Positions 1 through 5,739 of a DNA stretch of 6,097 nt are shown in pieces; position 1 is the first letter of the stretch, and each line of letters opens with the position of its first letter. Source of the DNA: Desulfovibrionaceae bacterium (GTDB taxonomy: Bacteria; Desulfobacterota; Desulfovibrionia; Desulfovibrionales; Desulfovibrionaceae); assembly GCA_900770205.1 (NCBI GenBank), contig CAAGJV010000346.1, positions 1-6,097 of the forward strand. The letters are read 5' to 3'. The notes beneath the pieces were generated by a model. It was not told the DNA's origin. It saw only the letters and a list, made by a program, of their open reading frames with translations, and did no database searches. The position numbers and the translations under genes are program-made.

Positions 1-1
1 G

Positions 2-280
2 CCGAATGGTTCCTGCGGCGTGGTCAGCTTCGGCGTGAAGGGCGGCCGGGAGGCGGCCGCGGCCTTCATGGGGCATCTGAAAGTCGCCGCCATCGAGACC
101 CATGTGGCGGATGCCCGCACCTGCTGCCTGCACCCCGCCAGCGCCACGCACCGGCAGATGAACGATGAAGAGCTGCAAAGCTGCGGCATTTCTCCGGAAC
201 TTGTCCGCTATTCCTGCGGCATAGAAAACGCCGGCGATCTCATTGCCGATATCGAACAGGCGCTTGCCGCCAACCGCTAA
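2..280 (+). CDS. metY: O-acetylhomoserine sulfhydrylase (C-terminal part, gene cut by window start)
   Basis: This is the last 92 residues of a PLP-dependent Cys/Met-metabolism enzyme; the start and the PLP lysine lie outside the window. The family makes homocysteine from O-acetylhomoserine and sulfide in the cytoplasm. Visible family signatures are the SCGVVSFGVKGG stretch, the segment ending in HPASATHRQM, and the C-terminal RYSCGIEN, whose arginine corresponds to the residue that binds the substrate carboxylate in this fold. The HPAS-THRQ pattern is typical of O-acetylhomoserine sulfhydrylases and close relatives. Cystathionine gamma-synthase or methionine gamma-lyase cannot be fully excluded from the C-terminus alone. 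The downstream acetyl-type metA makes the sulfhydrylase reading the natural one, because MetA would supply its substrate. The frame ends at TAA (278-280), with a hairpin just after it. Confidence 0.85.
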   Translation, partial: PNGSCGVVSFGVKGGREAAAAFMGHLKVAAIETHVADARTCCLHPASATHRQMNDEELQSCGISPELVRYSCGIENAGDLIADIEQALAANR

Positions 281-287
281 GCCTCTC

Positions 288-334
288 CCTCTTCCGCAGA
301 CAGCGGCCCTTCTGCCCGCGGAAGAGGCATTTTT
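288..334 (+). terminator. Terminator or attenuator hairpin between metY and metA
   Basis: A perfect 10-bp stem, CCTCTTCCGC (288-297) with GCGGAAGAGG (318-327), encloses a 20-nt loop and is followed two bases later by a run of five T (330-334). It starts 8 bases after the metY stop. The shape is that of an intrinsic terminator, but the short T run and large loop suggest incomplete termination. Since metA begins only 45 bases further on, read-through would still give a metY-metA transcript. A second copy of the left-arm motif (GCCTCT, 281-286) can pair with 323-328, so a shifted register is possible. Confidence 0.6.
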
Positions 335-378
335 CTCACGCTTTTCTGCATCGTCTGCCTGATACACGGGAGCATATC

Positions 379-1311
379 ATGCCCATTAAAATCCCCAATG
401 AACTTCCTGCCGTCAAAACGCTCAACAGCGAAAATATTTTTGTCATTACGGAAACGCGTGCCGTCACGCAGGATATCCGCCCCCTGAAAATCCTTCTGCT
501 CAACCTCATGCCCACAAAAATAGCAACGGAAACCCAGCTTTCCCGTCTGCTCGGCAACACGCCCCTTCAAGTAGAACTTGAACTTATCCACACCTCCAGC
601 CACGAATCCAAGAACACGCCGCGCAGCCACCTGCTTTCCTTCTACAAAACCTTTGAGGAGGTAAAGCATAATTATTACGACGGCATGGTCATCACCGGCG
701 CGCCCGTGGAGCTTATGCCCTTTGAAGAGGTGGAATACTGGGAAGAGCTGTGCGCCATCATGGAATGGAGCAAGCGCCATGTGCACAGCACCTTCCATAT
801 CTGCTGGGGAGCGCAGGCCGGGCTCTACTACCACTACGGCATCCAGAAAAAGCTCCTTCCCCGAAAGATCTCCGGCATCTATCCCCACCAGGTGGATCAC
901 ACGGGCTCCATTCTTTTCCGCGGCTTCGACGATGTCTTCATGGTTCCCCACTCCCGCAATACCACGGTAGACAGGGCCGATGTGGAAAGGGAACCGGCGC
1001 TGAAAATCCTCGCCTCTTCCCCGGTGGCCGGGCTCTATGCCATCTCCACCGACAACGGCAAGCAGATATTCATCACCGGCCATTCGGAATACGATGCCGA
1101 CACCCTGCACAAGGAATACACCCGCGATCTGGCCGCCGGCATCAATCCCGATATTCCGGAAAACTATTACCCGGATAACGACCCTGCCCAGGCCCCGCGC
1201 ATGACATGGCGCGCCCACGCCCACCTTCTCTACGCCAACTGGCTTAACTACTTCGTCTACCAGTCCACCCCCTACGACCTGGCCGAACTTGAAAAGCAGA
1301 CAAGGCCGTAA
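379..1311 (+). CDS. metA: Homoserine O-acetyltransferase of the MetA family
   Basis: This 310-residue cytoplasmic enzyme activates the hydroxyl of L-homoserine by acylation, the first committed step of methionine synthesis. It is full length for the MetA (glutamine-amidotransferase-like) family. The catalytic residues fall at the classical positions: nucleophile Cys142 in FHICWGAQAG, then His235 and Glu237 in GHSEYD. Position 111 in ITGAPVE is Glu. In characterised MetA proteins Glu111 goes with acetyl-CoA use (Bacillus cereus type) and Gly111 with succinyl-CoA use (E. coli type), so I predict an acetyltransferase even though automatic annotation often says succinyltransferase. The ATG at 379 is preceded by GGGAG (368-372) at 6-base spacing, and the N-terminus MPIKIPNELPA matches the family. 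The upstream metY would consume the product. Confidence 0.96.
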   Translation: MPIKIPNELPAVKTLNSENIFVITETRAVTQDIRPLKILLLNLMPTKIATETQLSRLLGNTPLQVELELIHTSSHESKNTPRSHLLSFYKTFEEVKHNYYDGMVITGAPVELMPFEEVEYWEELCAIMEWSKRHVHSTFHICWGAQAGLYYHYGIQKKLLPRKISGIYPHQVDHTGSILFRGFDDVFMVPHSRNTTVDRADVEREPALKILASSPVAGLYAISTDNGKQIFITGHSEYDADTLHKEYTRDLAAGINPDIPENYYPDNDPAQAPRMTWRAHAHLLYANWLNYFVYQSTPYDLAELEKQTRP

Positions 1312-1339
1312 GCCTGCAGGCACAAGGACTTCTGCACAG

Positions 1340-1391
1340 AAAAGGCGCCGGAGGCATTCCCCCAGCGCCTTTTCTTTTCGTGTTTTTTTTT
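1340..1391 (+). terminator. metA terminator, possibly bidirectional with ettA
   Basis: A 9-bp perfect stem, AAAAGGCGC (1340-1348) with GCGCCTTTT (1365-1373), has a 16-nt loop. The T-rich tail on the + strand includes nine consecutive T (1383-1391). It lies 28 bases after the metA stop. Because the stem ends in AAAA/TTTT, the - strand copy also ends in four U, so the same element could stop ettA transcripts, whose stop codon is at 1400-1402. No other terminator is visible for ettA before metA begins. Confidence 0.8.
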
Positions 1392-1399
1392 GCAGCGCT

Positions 1400-3085
1400 C
1401 TACTGGCGCGTGAGCTTCCGGTACTTCATCCTGTGCGGAGTATCGGCCTCCTTGCCGAGCCGTTTGCGCCTGTCTTCCTCGTATTCGGAGAAGTTCCCTT
1501 CAAAGAAGGTCACCTTCCCCTCATCTTCAAAAGCGAGGATATGCGTGGCGATACGGTCGAGGAACCAGCGGTCGTGGCTGATAACAAGCACGCATCCGGC
1601 AAAGTTTTCCAGCGCGTCTTCCAGAGCCCGCATGGTGTTCACGTCGATATCGTTGGTCGGTTCGTCGAGCAGAAGCACGTTGGCCCCGGACTTGAGCATG
1701 CAGGCCAAATGAACGCGGTTCCTTTCCCCGCCGGAGAGCACATCTACCTTCTTCTGCTGGTCGCCCCCCTGGAAATTGAAGCGGGAACAGTAGGCGCGGG
1801 CGTTCACCTCTCGGCCTCCAAGGCGGATGAAGTCGTTCCCGCCGCTGATAAACTCATACACGCTCTTGCCGGGCTCCAGCGAAGCGCGCTTCTGGTCCAC
1901 ATAGCCGAACTTCACCGTTTCCCCAATGGAGAGCGTGCCGGAATCCGGCTTTTCCTCGCCCACGAGCATCTTGAAAAGCGTGGTTTTGCCGGCGCCGTTG
2001 GGGCCGATAATGCCCACGATAGCGCCCGGCTGCACCAGAAAATCGGCATTCTCCACAAGCAGCTTGTCGCCCATGCTCTTGCACAGGCCCTTCGCCTCGA
2101 TCACCGATTTGCCAAGGCGCGGCCCCGGCGGAATGTAGATTTCAAGGTCAGGCGCCAGGCGTTCGCTCTCATGGCTCAGCATGGCCTCGTAGGCGTTGAT
2201 GCGGGCCTTGCCCTTGGCATGCCGCCCCTTGGGCGACATGTGAATCCACTCCAGTTCTCTGGCCAGCGTTTTTCTGCGCTCGTTATCGGCCTTTTCCTCC
2301 AGCGCAAGGCGCTTTTCCTTCTGTTCCAGCCAGGAGGAATAGTTGCCCTTCCACGGTATGCCGCGCCCTCTGTCGAGTTCCAGAATCCACCCGGCCACAT
2401 GGTCGAGAAAATACCGGTCGTGCGTCACGGCAATAACCGTTCCGGGGAAGTTCTGAAGGTATCTCTCCAGCCACGCCACCGATTCCGCATCGAGGTGGTT
2501 CGTCGGTTCGTCCAGAAGGAGGATATCCGGGTTCTGAAGAAGCAGCCTGCACAGGGCCACACGGCGGCGTTCCCCGCCGGATACCACGGAAACGGGCGTA
2601 TCTCCGGGCGGGCAGCGCAGGGCATCCATGGCCATTTCCAGGCGGGAATCCAGGTCCCACGCATTCAGGGCGTCCATCTTTTCCTGAACTTTCGCCTGCC
2701 GGTCGATAAGCGCATCCATGTCGGCATCCGGGTCGGCGAACTTTTCGTTGATCTCGTTGAACTCTTTCACAAGGTCAACGATTTCCTGCACGCCTTCCTC
2801 CACCACTTCCCGCACGGTGCGCGTTTCGTCTACAAGCGGCTCCTGTTCCAGGTAGCCTATGCTGTAGCCCGGGGCAACAACCACATCGCCGTCAAAGGCC
2901 TTGTCCACCCCTGCCATGATCTTGAGCAGGGAAGATTTGCCCGCGCCGTTCAGGCCAAGCACGCCTATCTTCGCCCCGTAGAAGTATCCGAGCGAAATAT
3001 CCTTGAGCACTTCCCGCTGACCATGGCGCTTGGTCACGCGGTTCATCGAATAAATGACTTTATCCGGCTGATTATCGTTTGCCAT
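1400..3085 (-). CDS. ettA: Energy-dependent translational throttle protein EttA (ABC-F ATPase)
   Basis: This 561-residue soluble ABC-F protein has two ATP-binding cassettes and no membrane segments. E. coli EttA, its close relative, binds the ribosomal E site and gates entry into elongation according to the ATP/ADP level. Cassette 1 has Walker A GLNGAGKSS (44-52), Q81, signature VSGGE (168-172), and Walker B LLLDEPTNHLD with catalytic Glu193. The linker carrying the P-site-tRNA-interacting arm (about 245-305) includes GIPWKGNYSSWLEQK and the basic KGRHAKGKAR. Cassette 2 has Walker A GPNGAGKTT (361-369), signature LSGGE (450-454), Walker B with Glu475, and the switch motif SHDRWFLDRIATHIL. The PtIM arm and the ending YRKLTRQ (E. 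coli ends YKRIAK) favour EttA over Uup, YheS or YbiT. I chose the ATG at 3085 because MANDNQPDKVIYSM aligns with the E. coli N-terminus; an in-frame ATG at 3097 would add MEQS. Confidence 0.95.
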   Translation of the reverse strand: MANDNQPDKVIYSMNRVTKRHGQREVLKDISLGYFYGAKIGVLGLNGAGKSSLLKIMAGVDKAFDGDVVVAPGYSIGYLEQEPLVDETRTVREVVEEGVQEIVDLVKEFNEINEKFADPDADMDALIDRQAKVQEKMDALNAWDLDSRLEMAMDALRCPPGDTPVSVVSGGERRRVALCRLLLQNPDILLLDEPTNHLDAESVAWLERYLQNFPGTVIAVTHDRYFLDHVAGWILELDRGRGIPWKGNYSSWLEQKEKRLALEEKADNERRKTLARELEWIHMSPKGRHAKGKARINAYEAMLSHESERLAPDLEIYIPPGPRLGKSVIEAKGLCKSMGDKLLVENADFLVQPGAIVGIIGPNGAGKTTLFKMLVGEEKPDSGTLSIGETVKFGYVDQKRASLEPGKSVYEFISGGNDFIRLGGREVNARAYCSRFNFQGGDQQKKVDVLSGGERNRVHLACMLKSGANVLLLDEPTNDIDVNTMRALEDALENFAGCVLVISHDRWFLDRIATHILAFEDEGKVTFFEGNFSEYEEDRRKRLGKEADTPHRMKYRKLTRQ

Positions 3086-3105
3086 ACTCTGTTCCATACT
3101 GTTTT

Positions 3106-3130
3106 CATCGCCTGCAGCGCACAGGCGATG
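3106..3130 (-). promoter_or_regulatory. Hairpin in the ettA 5' leader
   Basis: A perfect 9-bp inverted repeat, CATCGCCTG (3106-3114) with CAGGCGATG (3122-3130), encloses a 7-base loop. In the ettA mRNA the hairpin would end 20 bases before the ATG at 3085 and only 8 bases before the ATG at 3097. It is not followed by a T run on the - strand, so it is not a terminator for ettA. It may shape the translation start or mRNA stability; the role is inferred. Confidence 0.45.
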
Positions 3131-3146
3131 GAAGGTGATTTTTTTT

Positions 3147-3175
3147 ATTCTTGCAGAAGCAGGCAAGCTTGTCCA
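3147..3175 (-). promoter_or_regulatory. Candidate sigma70-type promoter for ettA
   Basis: Read on the - strand, TGGACA (3175-3170; 5 of 6 to TTGACA) and AAGAAT (3152-3147; 4 of 6 to TATAAT) are separated by exactly 17 bases. An A/T-rich stretch follows the -10. The start of transcription would fall near 3140, giving a leader of about 55 bases that includes the 3106-3130 hairpin. The match is moderate and not tested against background. Confidence 0.35.
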
Positions 3176-3192
3176 GCCCAAAAGCGCAGCAT

Positions 3193-3223
3193 GCCGGAAT
3201 GCCTTCTTTTCTGCCCTTCCGGC
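3193..3223. repeat. 7-bp inverted repeat between the ettA and greA promoters
   Basis: GCCGGAA (3193-3199) and TTCCGGC (3217-3223) form a perfect inverted repeat around a 17-base spacer, followed on the + strand by seven A (3224-3230). The T run precedes the hairpin on the - strand and is absent after it on the + strand, so it does not fit an intrinsic terminator in either direction. It lies just upstream of both candidate promoters and might bind a regulator. No known operator is recognised. Confidence 0.35.
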
Positions 3224-3240
3224 AAAAAAACGCCGCAGGG

Positions 3241-3269
3241 TTGACTTCCCTCACGGGCATGCCTATAGT
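3241..3269 (+). promoter_or_regulatory. Sigma70-type promoter for greA
   Basis: TTGACT (3241-3246) and TATAGT (3264-3269) each match the consensus in 5 of 6 positions and are separated by an optimal 17 bases. Transcription would begin near 3276, giving a leader of about 104 bases before the greA ATG at 3380. This is the best promoter match I see in the window and it sits directly upstream of greA in the right orientation. Confidence 0.75.
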
Positions 3270-3379
3270 GCAGGGAAAGCATTTCATGATGCGCCCTGCT
3301 TTCCTTGGAAGCGAAAACTCCCTTTCGAGAAGTTGGGCCTCTTTTTTTTGCATATCACTTTTGTTTGAAGGTATCTGCC

Positions 3380-3859
3380 ATGACCACGCCTATTTCCGTC
3401 CAGGGTTACAAAAAACTGGAAAAAGAACTCGAAGCACTCAAGAAAGAGCGTCCTGCCGTTATCCAGGCCATTAAGGAAGCACGCGAAGAAGGCGATCTGA
3501 AAGAAAATGCCGGTTACGATGCGGCACGGGAACGCCAGGGCTTTCTGGAAGCGCGCATCAATTATATCGAATCCCAGCTTCCTCAGTATACGGTCATCGA
3601 TCTCGACACTCTGCATAGCGACAGAGTCATCTTCGGCGCTACCGTTCATGTTGTCGATGTCGATACCGATGAAGAACGCCAGTTCACCCTGCTCGGGCCC
3701 GATGAAGCCGATTTCGCCAAGGGCTCCATTTCCATCAACTCCCCGGTGGGCAGGGCTCTGCTCGGCCACGAAGTCGGCGATGAAGTCACCATAGATATCC
3801 CCCGCGGCCGCGTCACCTACGAAATCACCGAAATAGAATTCCACGGCGTTCGCGACTAG
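3380..3859 (+). CDS. greA: Transcription elongation factor GreA
   Basis: This 159-residue protein has the usual GreA length (E. coli 158). GreA enters the secondary channel of backtracked RNA polymerase and stimulates cleavage of the displaced RNA 3' end. The N-terminal antiparallel coiled coil (about residues 1-75) carries the tip sequence EEGDLKENAGYDAA; Asp39 and Glu42 are the counterparts of the E. coli acidic pair D41/E44 that help place the catalytic magnesium. The C-terminal FKBP-like domain starts near VIFGATVHV and contains DEADF and ISINSPVGRALLG. The ATG at 3380 is preceded by GAAGG (3367-3371) at 8-base spacing; an in-frame ATG at 3305 would add 25 residues that do not belong to the family. 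The gene has its own promoter and terminator, so it looks monocistronic. Confidence 0.97.
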   Translation: MTTPISVQGYKKLEKELEALKKERPAVIQAIKEAREEGDLKENAGYDAARERQGFLEARINYIESQLPQYTVIDLDTLHSDRVIFGATVHVVDVDTDEERQFTLLGPDEADFAKGSISINSPVGRALLGHEVGDEVTIDIPRGRVTYEITEIEFHGVRD

Positions 3860-3883
3860 GCAATACGCACCTGCGCTTTGAAG

Positions 3884-3909
3884 CTCCCGCTTCGGCGGGA
3901 GTTTTTTTT
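3884..3909 (+). terminator. greA intrinsic terminator with UUCG tetraloop
   Basis: A perfect 7-bp stem, CTCCCGC (3884-3890) with GCGGGAG (3895-3901), is closed by a TTCG tetraloop and followed by eight T (3902-3909). The C(UUCG)G loop is exceptionally stable, making this a textbook factor-independent terminator. It starts 24 bases after the greA stop. It also separates greA from the convergent recJ end at 3935. Confidence 0.95.
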
Positions 3910-3934
3910 AGGCTCTGTGCGCGGCATTTTCCGT

Positions 3935-5680
3935 TCAGCATGCAGCCTTATCCCCTTCCGGGAGAAGCTTCCAGTCGCGGATGCGTATGTCTACTCCGGC
4001 TATGCCGTTGTATTTGTCAAGGCTGGGGCTGTAGGCAATAATAATGCGCCTGCCCTCCATGGCGGCGGGAAACTCTTCCGCCTGCCGCCATGCCTTGGCC
4101 TGAAGCGTGATGCCGCAGCTCTCATCGGTAAGTTCAAGCAGTACATGAAGTTTCTGCTGTCCGAAGAGCCGGCGCTTCTTCACCAGAAGCGGAGGAGACT
4201 GGAAAACTGGTTCCGGGTTCCCCACGCCGAAGGGCTGCATCATCTCCAGTTCCTTGAGGAAGATGATGTTTGCGGCCGTTTTGAAATCGAGTTCGCCGTC
4301 CACCATCTGCGTAGGAGGAGAAGGCTTGTCTCCCAGATCTTCCCGCACCACCTCGAGAAAACGCGCCCGGAAGGCCTCCAGCTTTTCCGGCCGCACTCTC
4401 ACGCCGGCAGCCATGCGGTGTCCGCCGTAGGCGGCAAGGTGTCCGGCGCAGCGGGAAAGCCCCGCGTGCAGGTCGAATCCGCTGATGGAACGGCCCGAAC
4501 CTTTCAGGGCATCGCCATCGGCACACAGCACAATCGCCGGCTTATGGTATTTTTCCACAAGGCGCGAGGCTACAATGCCGATAACGCCCTGGTTCCAGTT
4601 TCTGCCGGCGATAACAAGAGCCGGCTCGGCAAGCGCCGCTTCCGCCTGCACCATGGCCTCGCTGGTGATGCGCTCCTCTTCCTGGCGGCGCTGCGTATTG
4701 AAATCATCCAGCTTCCGGGCAGAATCGGCCGCGCTGTCCACATCCTGCGCACGCAGAAGGTCCAGAGCCCTTTCTGCGGAATCCACACGCCCGGCCGCAT
4801 TGATGCGCGGGGCCAGGCTGAAGACAACCTGCCCGGCCGTGAGCGGCGCAAGGGGGGCAAATCCGCTCACCGCCTTAAGCTCGGAAATGCCGGGGCGCTT
4901 CGCTTCCGCCAGCACAAGAAGGCCGTTTTTAACAAGAATGCGGTTCTGCCCTTCCAGCTCCACAAGGTCGGCCAGGGTGCCAAGCGCCACAAGGTCGAGC
5001 GTGCGGCGCATATCCATGCGCGGTGTGCCATATTCCGCAAGGCGCGCGTTGAGTTCCGCCATAAGAAAGAACGTCACCCCCACTCCGGCCAGGGAAACGC
5101 AGGGGCAGGGAGAGAGCTTCGGGTTGCACAGCACGCTGGCTTCGGGCAGATGGGGCGGCGGCAGATGATGGTCCGTCACCACCACATCCATGCCAAGCTC
5201 CCGCGCCCGGGCAATGGCGGCGGCATCGGAAATGCCGCAGTCTACGGTGAGCAGCATGGAAACGCCCTCTTCTGCCAGCTGCTCCACAAAGGCGGCATTC
5301 ATGCCGTATCCTTCCGTTCGGCGGTCGGGCAGGTGCCACAGGGCATCATAGCCATGGTGCTGCAGCACTTCCAGCACCAGCGCCGTGCTGGTCACGCCAT
5401 CGGCATCATAATCACCCCAAATGGCGAGCTTCTTTCCACTATGAAGCCCTTCGGCCAGAAGAGCGGCCCCCTCGGCCATGCCCGGCCAGCAGGAGGGCTT
5501 TTCCAGGTAGCGCAGCCCGGGAGAAAGATATTCCGTCAGCTGTTCGGCACTTTCAATGCCGCGCAGCCAGAGAAGTTCCGCAAGCTTGGGAGAAACGCAG
5601 GCGCGGCGCGCCATGTCGTAGAAGGATTCGGGAACACAGGCTCCGTCTTTGCGGGTGCGAAATATCCAGTTCTTGTTCAT
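3935..5680 (-). CDS. recJ: Single-stranded-DNA-specific exonuclease RecJ
   Basis: This 581-residue protein is close to E. coli RecJ (577). RecJ is a 5'->3' exonuclease on single-stranded DNA used in recombinational repair, mismatch repair and rescue of stalled forks. The DHH phosphoesterase domain shows motif I WGDYDADGVTST (88-99), motif II TVDCG with Asp147, motif III TDHH (169-172), AGVGV (198-202) and ALGTLADLVEL with Asp238. These acidic and histidine residues bind the metals. PRINAAGR (291-298) follows, then the DHHA1 domain with NWNQGVIGIVASRL (361-374), GSGRSI (394-399) and YGGHRMAAG (418-426), and a C-terminal OB-like domain (about 455-560) that contacts DNA. All key residues are present. 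The ATG at 5680 is preceded by a purine-rich AAGAGAAG. The gene lies 59 bp after gmk on the same strand and is probably co-transcribed with it. Confidence 0.96.
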   Translation of the reverse strand: MNKNWIFRTRKDGACVPESFYDMARRACVSPKLAELLWLRGIESAEQLTEYLSPGLRYLEKPSCWPGMAEGAALLAEGLHSGKKLAIWGDYDADGVTSTALVLEVLQHHGYDALWHLPDRRTEGYGMNAAFVEQLAEEGVSMLLTVDCGISDAAAIARARELGMDVVVTDHHLPPPHLPEASVLCNPKLSPCPCVSLAGVGVTFFLMAELNARLAEYGTPRMDMRRTLDLVALGTLADLVELEGQNRILVKNGLLVLAEAKRPGISELKAVSGFAPLAPLTAGQVVFSLAPRINAAGRVDSAERALDLLRAQDVDSAADSARKLDDFNTQRRQEEERITSEAMVQAEAALAEPALVIAGRNWNQGVIGIVASRLVEKYHKPAIVLCADGDALKGSGRSISGFDLHAGLSRCAGHLAAYGGHRMAAGVRVRPEKLEAFRARFLEVVREDLGDKPSPPTQMVDGELDFKTAANIIFLKELEMMQPFGVGNPEPVFQSPPLLVKKRRLFGQQKLHVLLELTDESCGITLQAKAWRQAEEFPAAMEGRRIIIAYSPSLDKYNGIAGVDIRIRDWKLLPEGDKAAC

Positions 5681-5739
5681 GCTTCTCTTTTTGCGGAGCC
5701 CTGCCGGGCGGTCAGACGTTCTTAAAAAGCCAGTTTCCC

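Noticed and set aside
277..1323. - strand open frame (348 codons) opposite metA
   Set aside because: metA on the + strand has its catalytic Cys, His and Glu at the exact family positions. The antisense frame has no recognisable domain and covers both flanking terminators.
3098..3181. ettA start at 3181 (32 extra residues relative to 3085)
   Set aside because: The extension would be encoded by the A/T-rich candidate promoter and the leader hairpin, and EttA proteins begin a few residues before the YSM-like segment, as with the ATG at 3085.
1289..3244. Long + strand open frame (651 codons) opposite ettA
   Set aside because: It is the antisense shadow of ettA, which has complete ABC motifs. 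The frame stays open because of GC-rich third positions; its translation shows no recognisable domain and is rich in His, Arg and Phe as expected of antisense reading.
3305..3379. N-terminal extension of greA from the ATG at 3305
   Set aside because: The extra 25 residues lack GreA similarity and are encoded partly by the T8 tract; the ATG at 3380 has a well-spaced GAAGG and gives the standard length.
3878..5725. Long + strand open frame (615 codons) opposite recJ
   Set aside because: It is the antisense shadow of recJ, which carries every DHH and DHHA1 motif. The frame would also begin inside the greA terminator, and no ribosome-binding site is seen.
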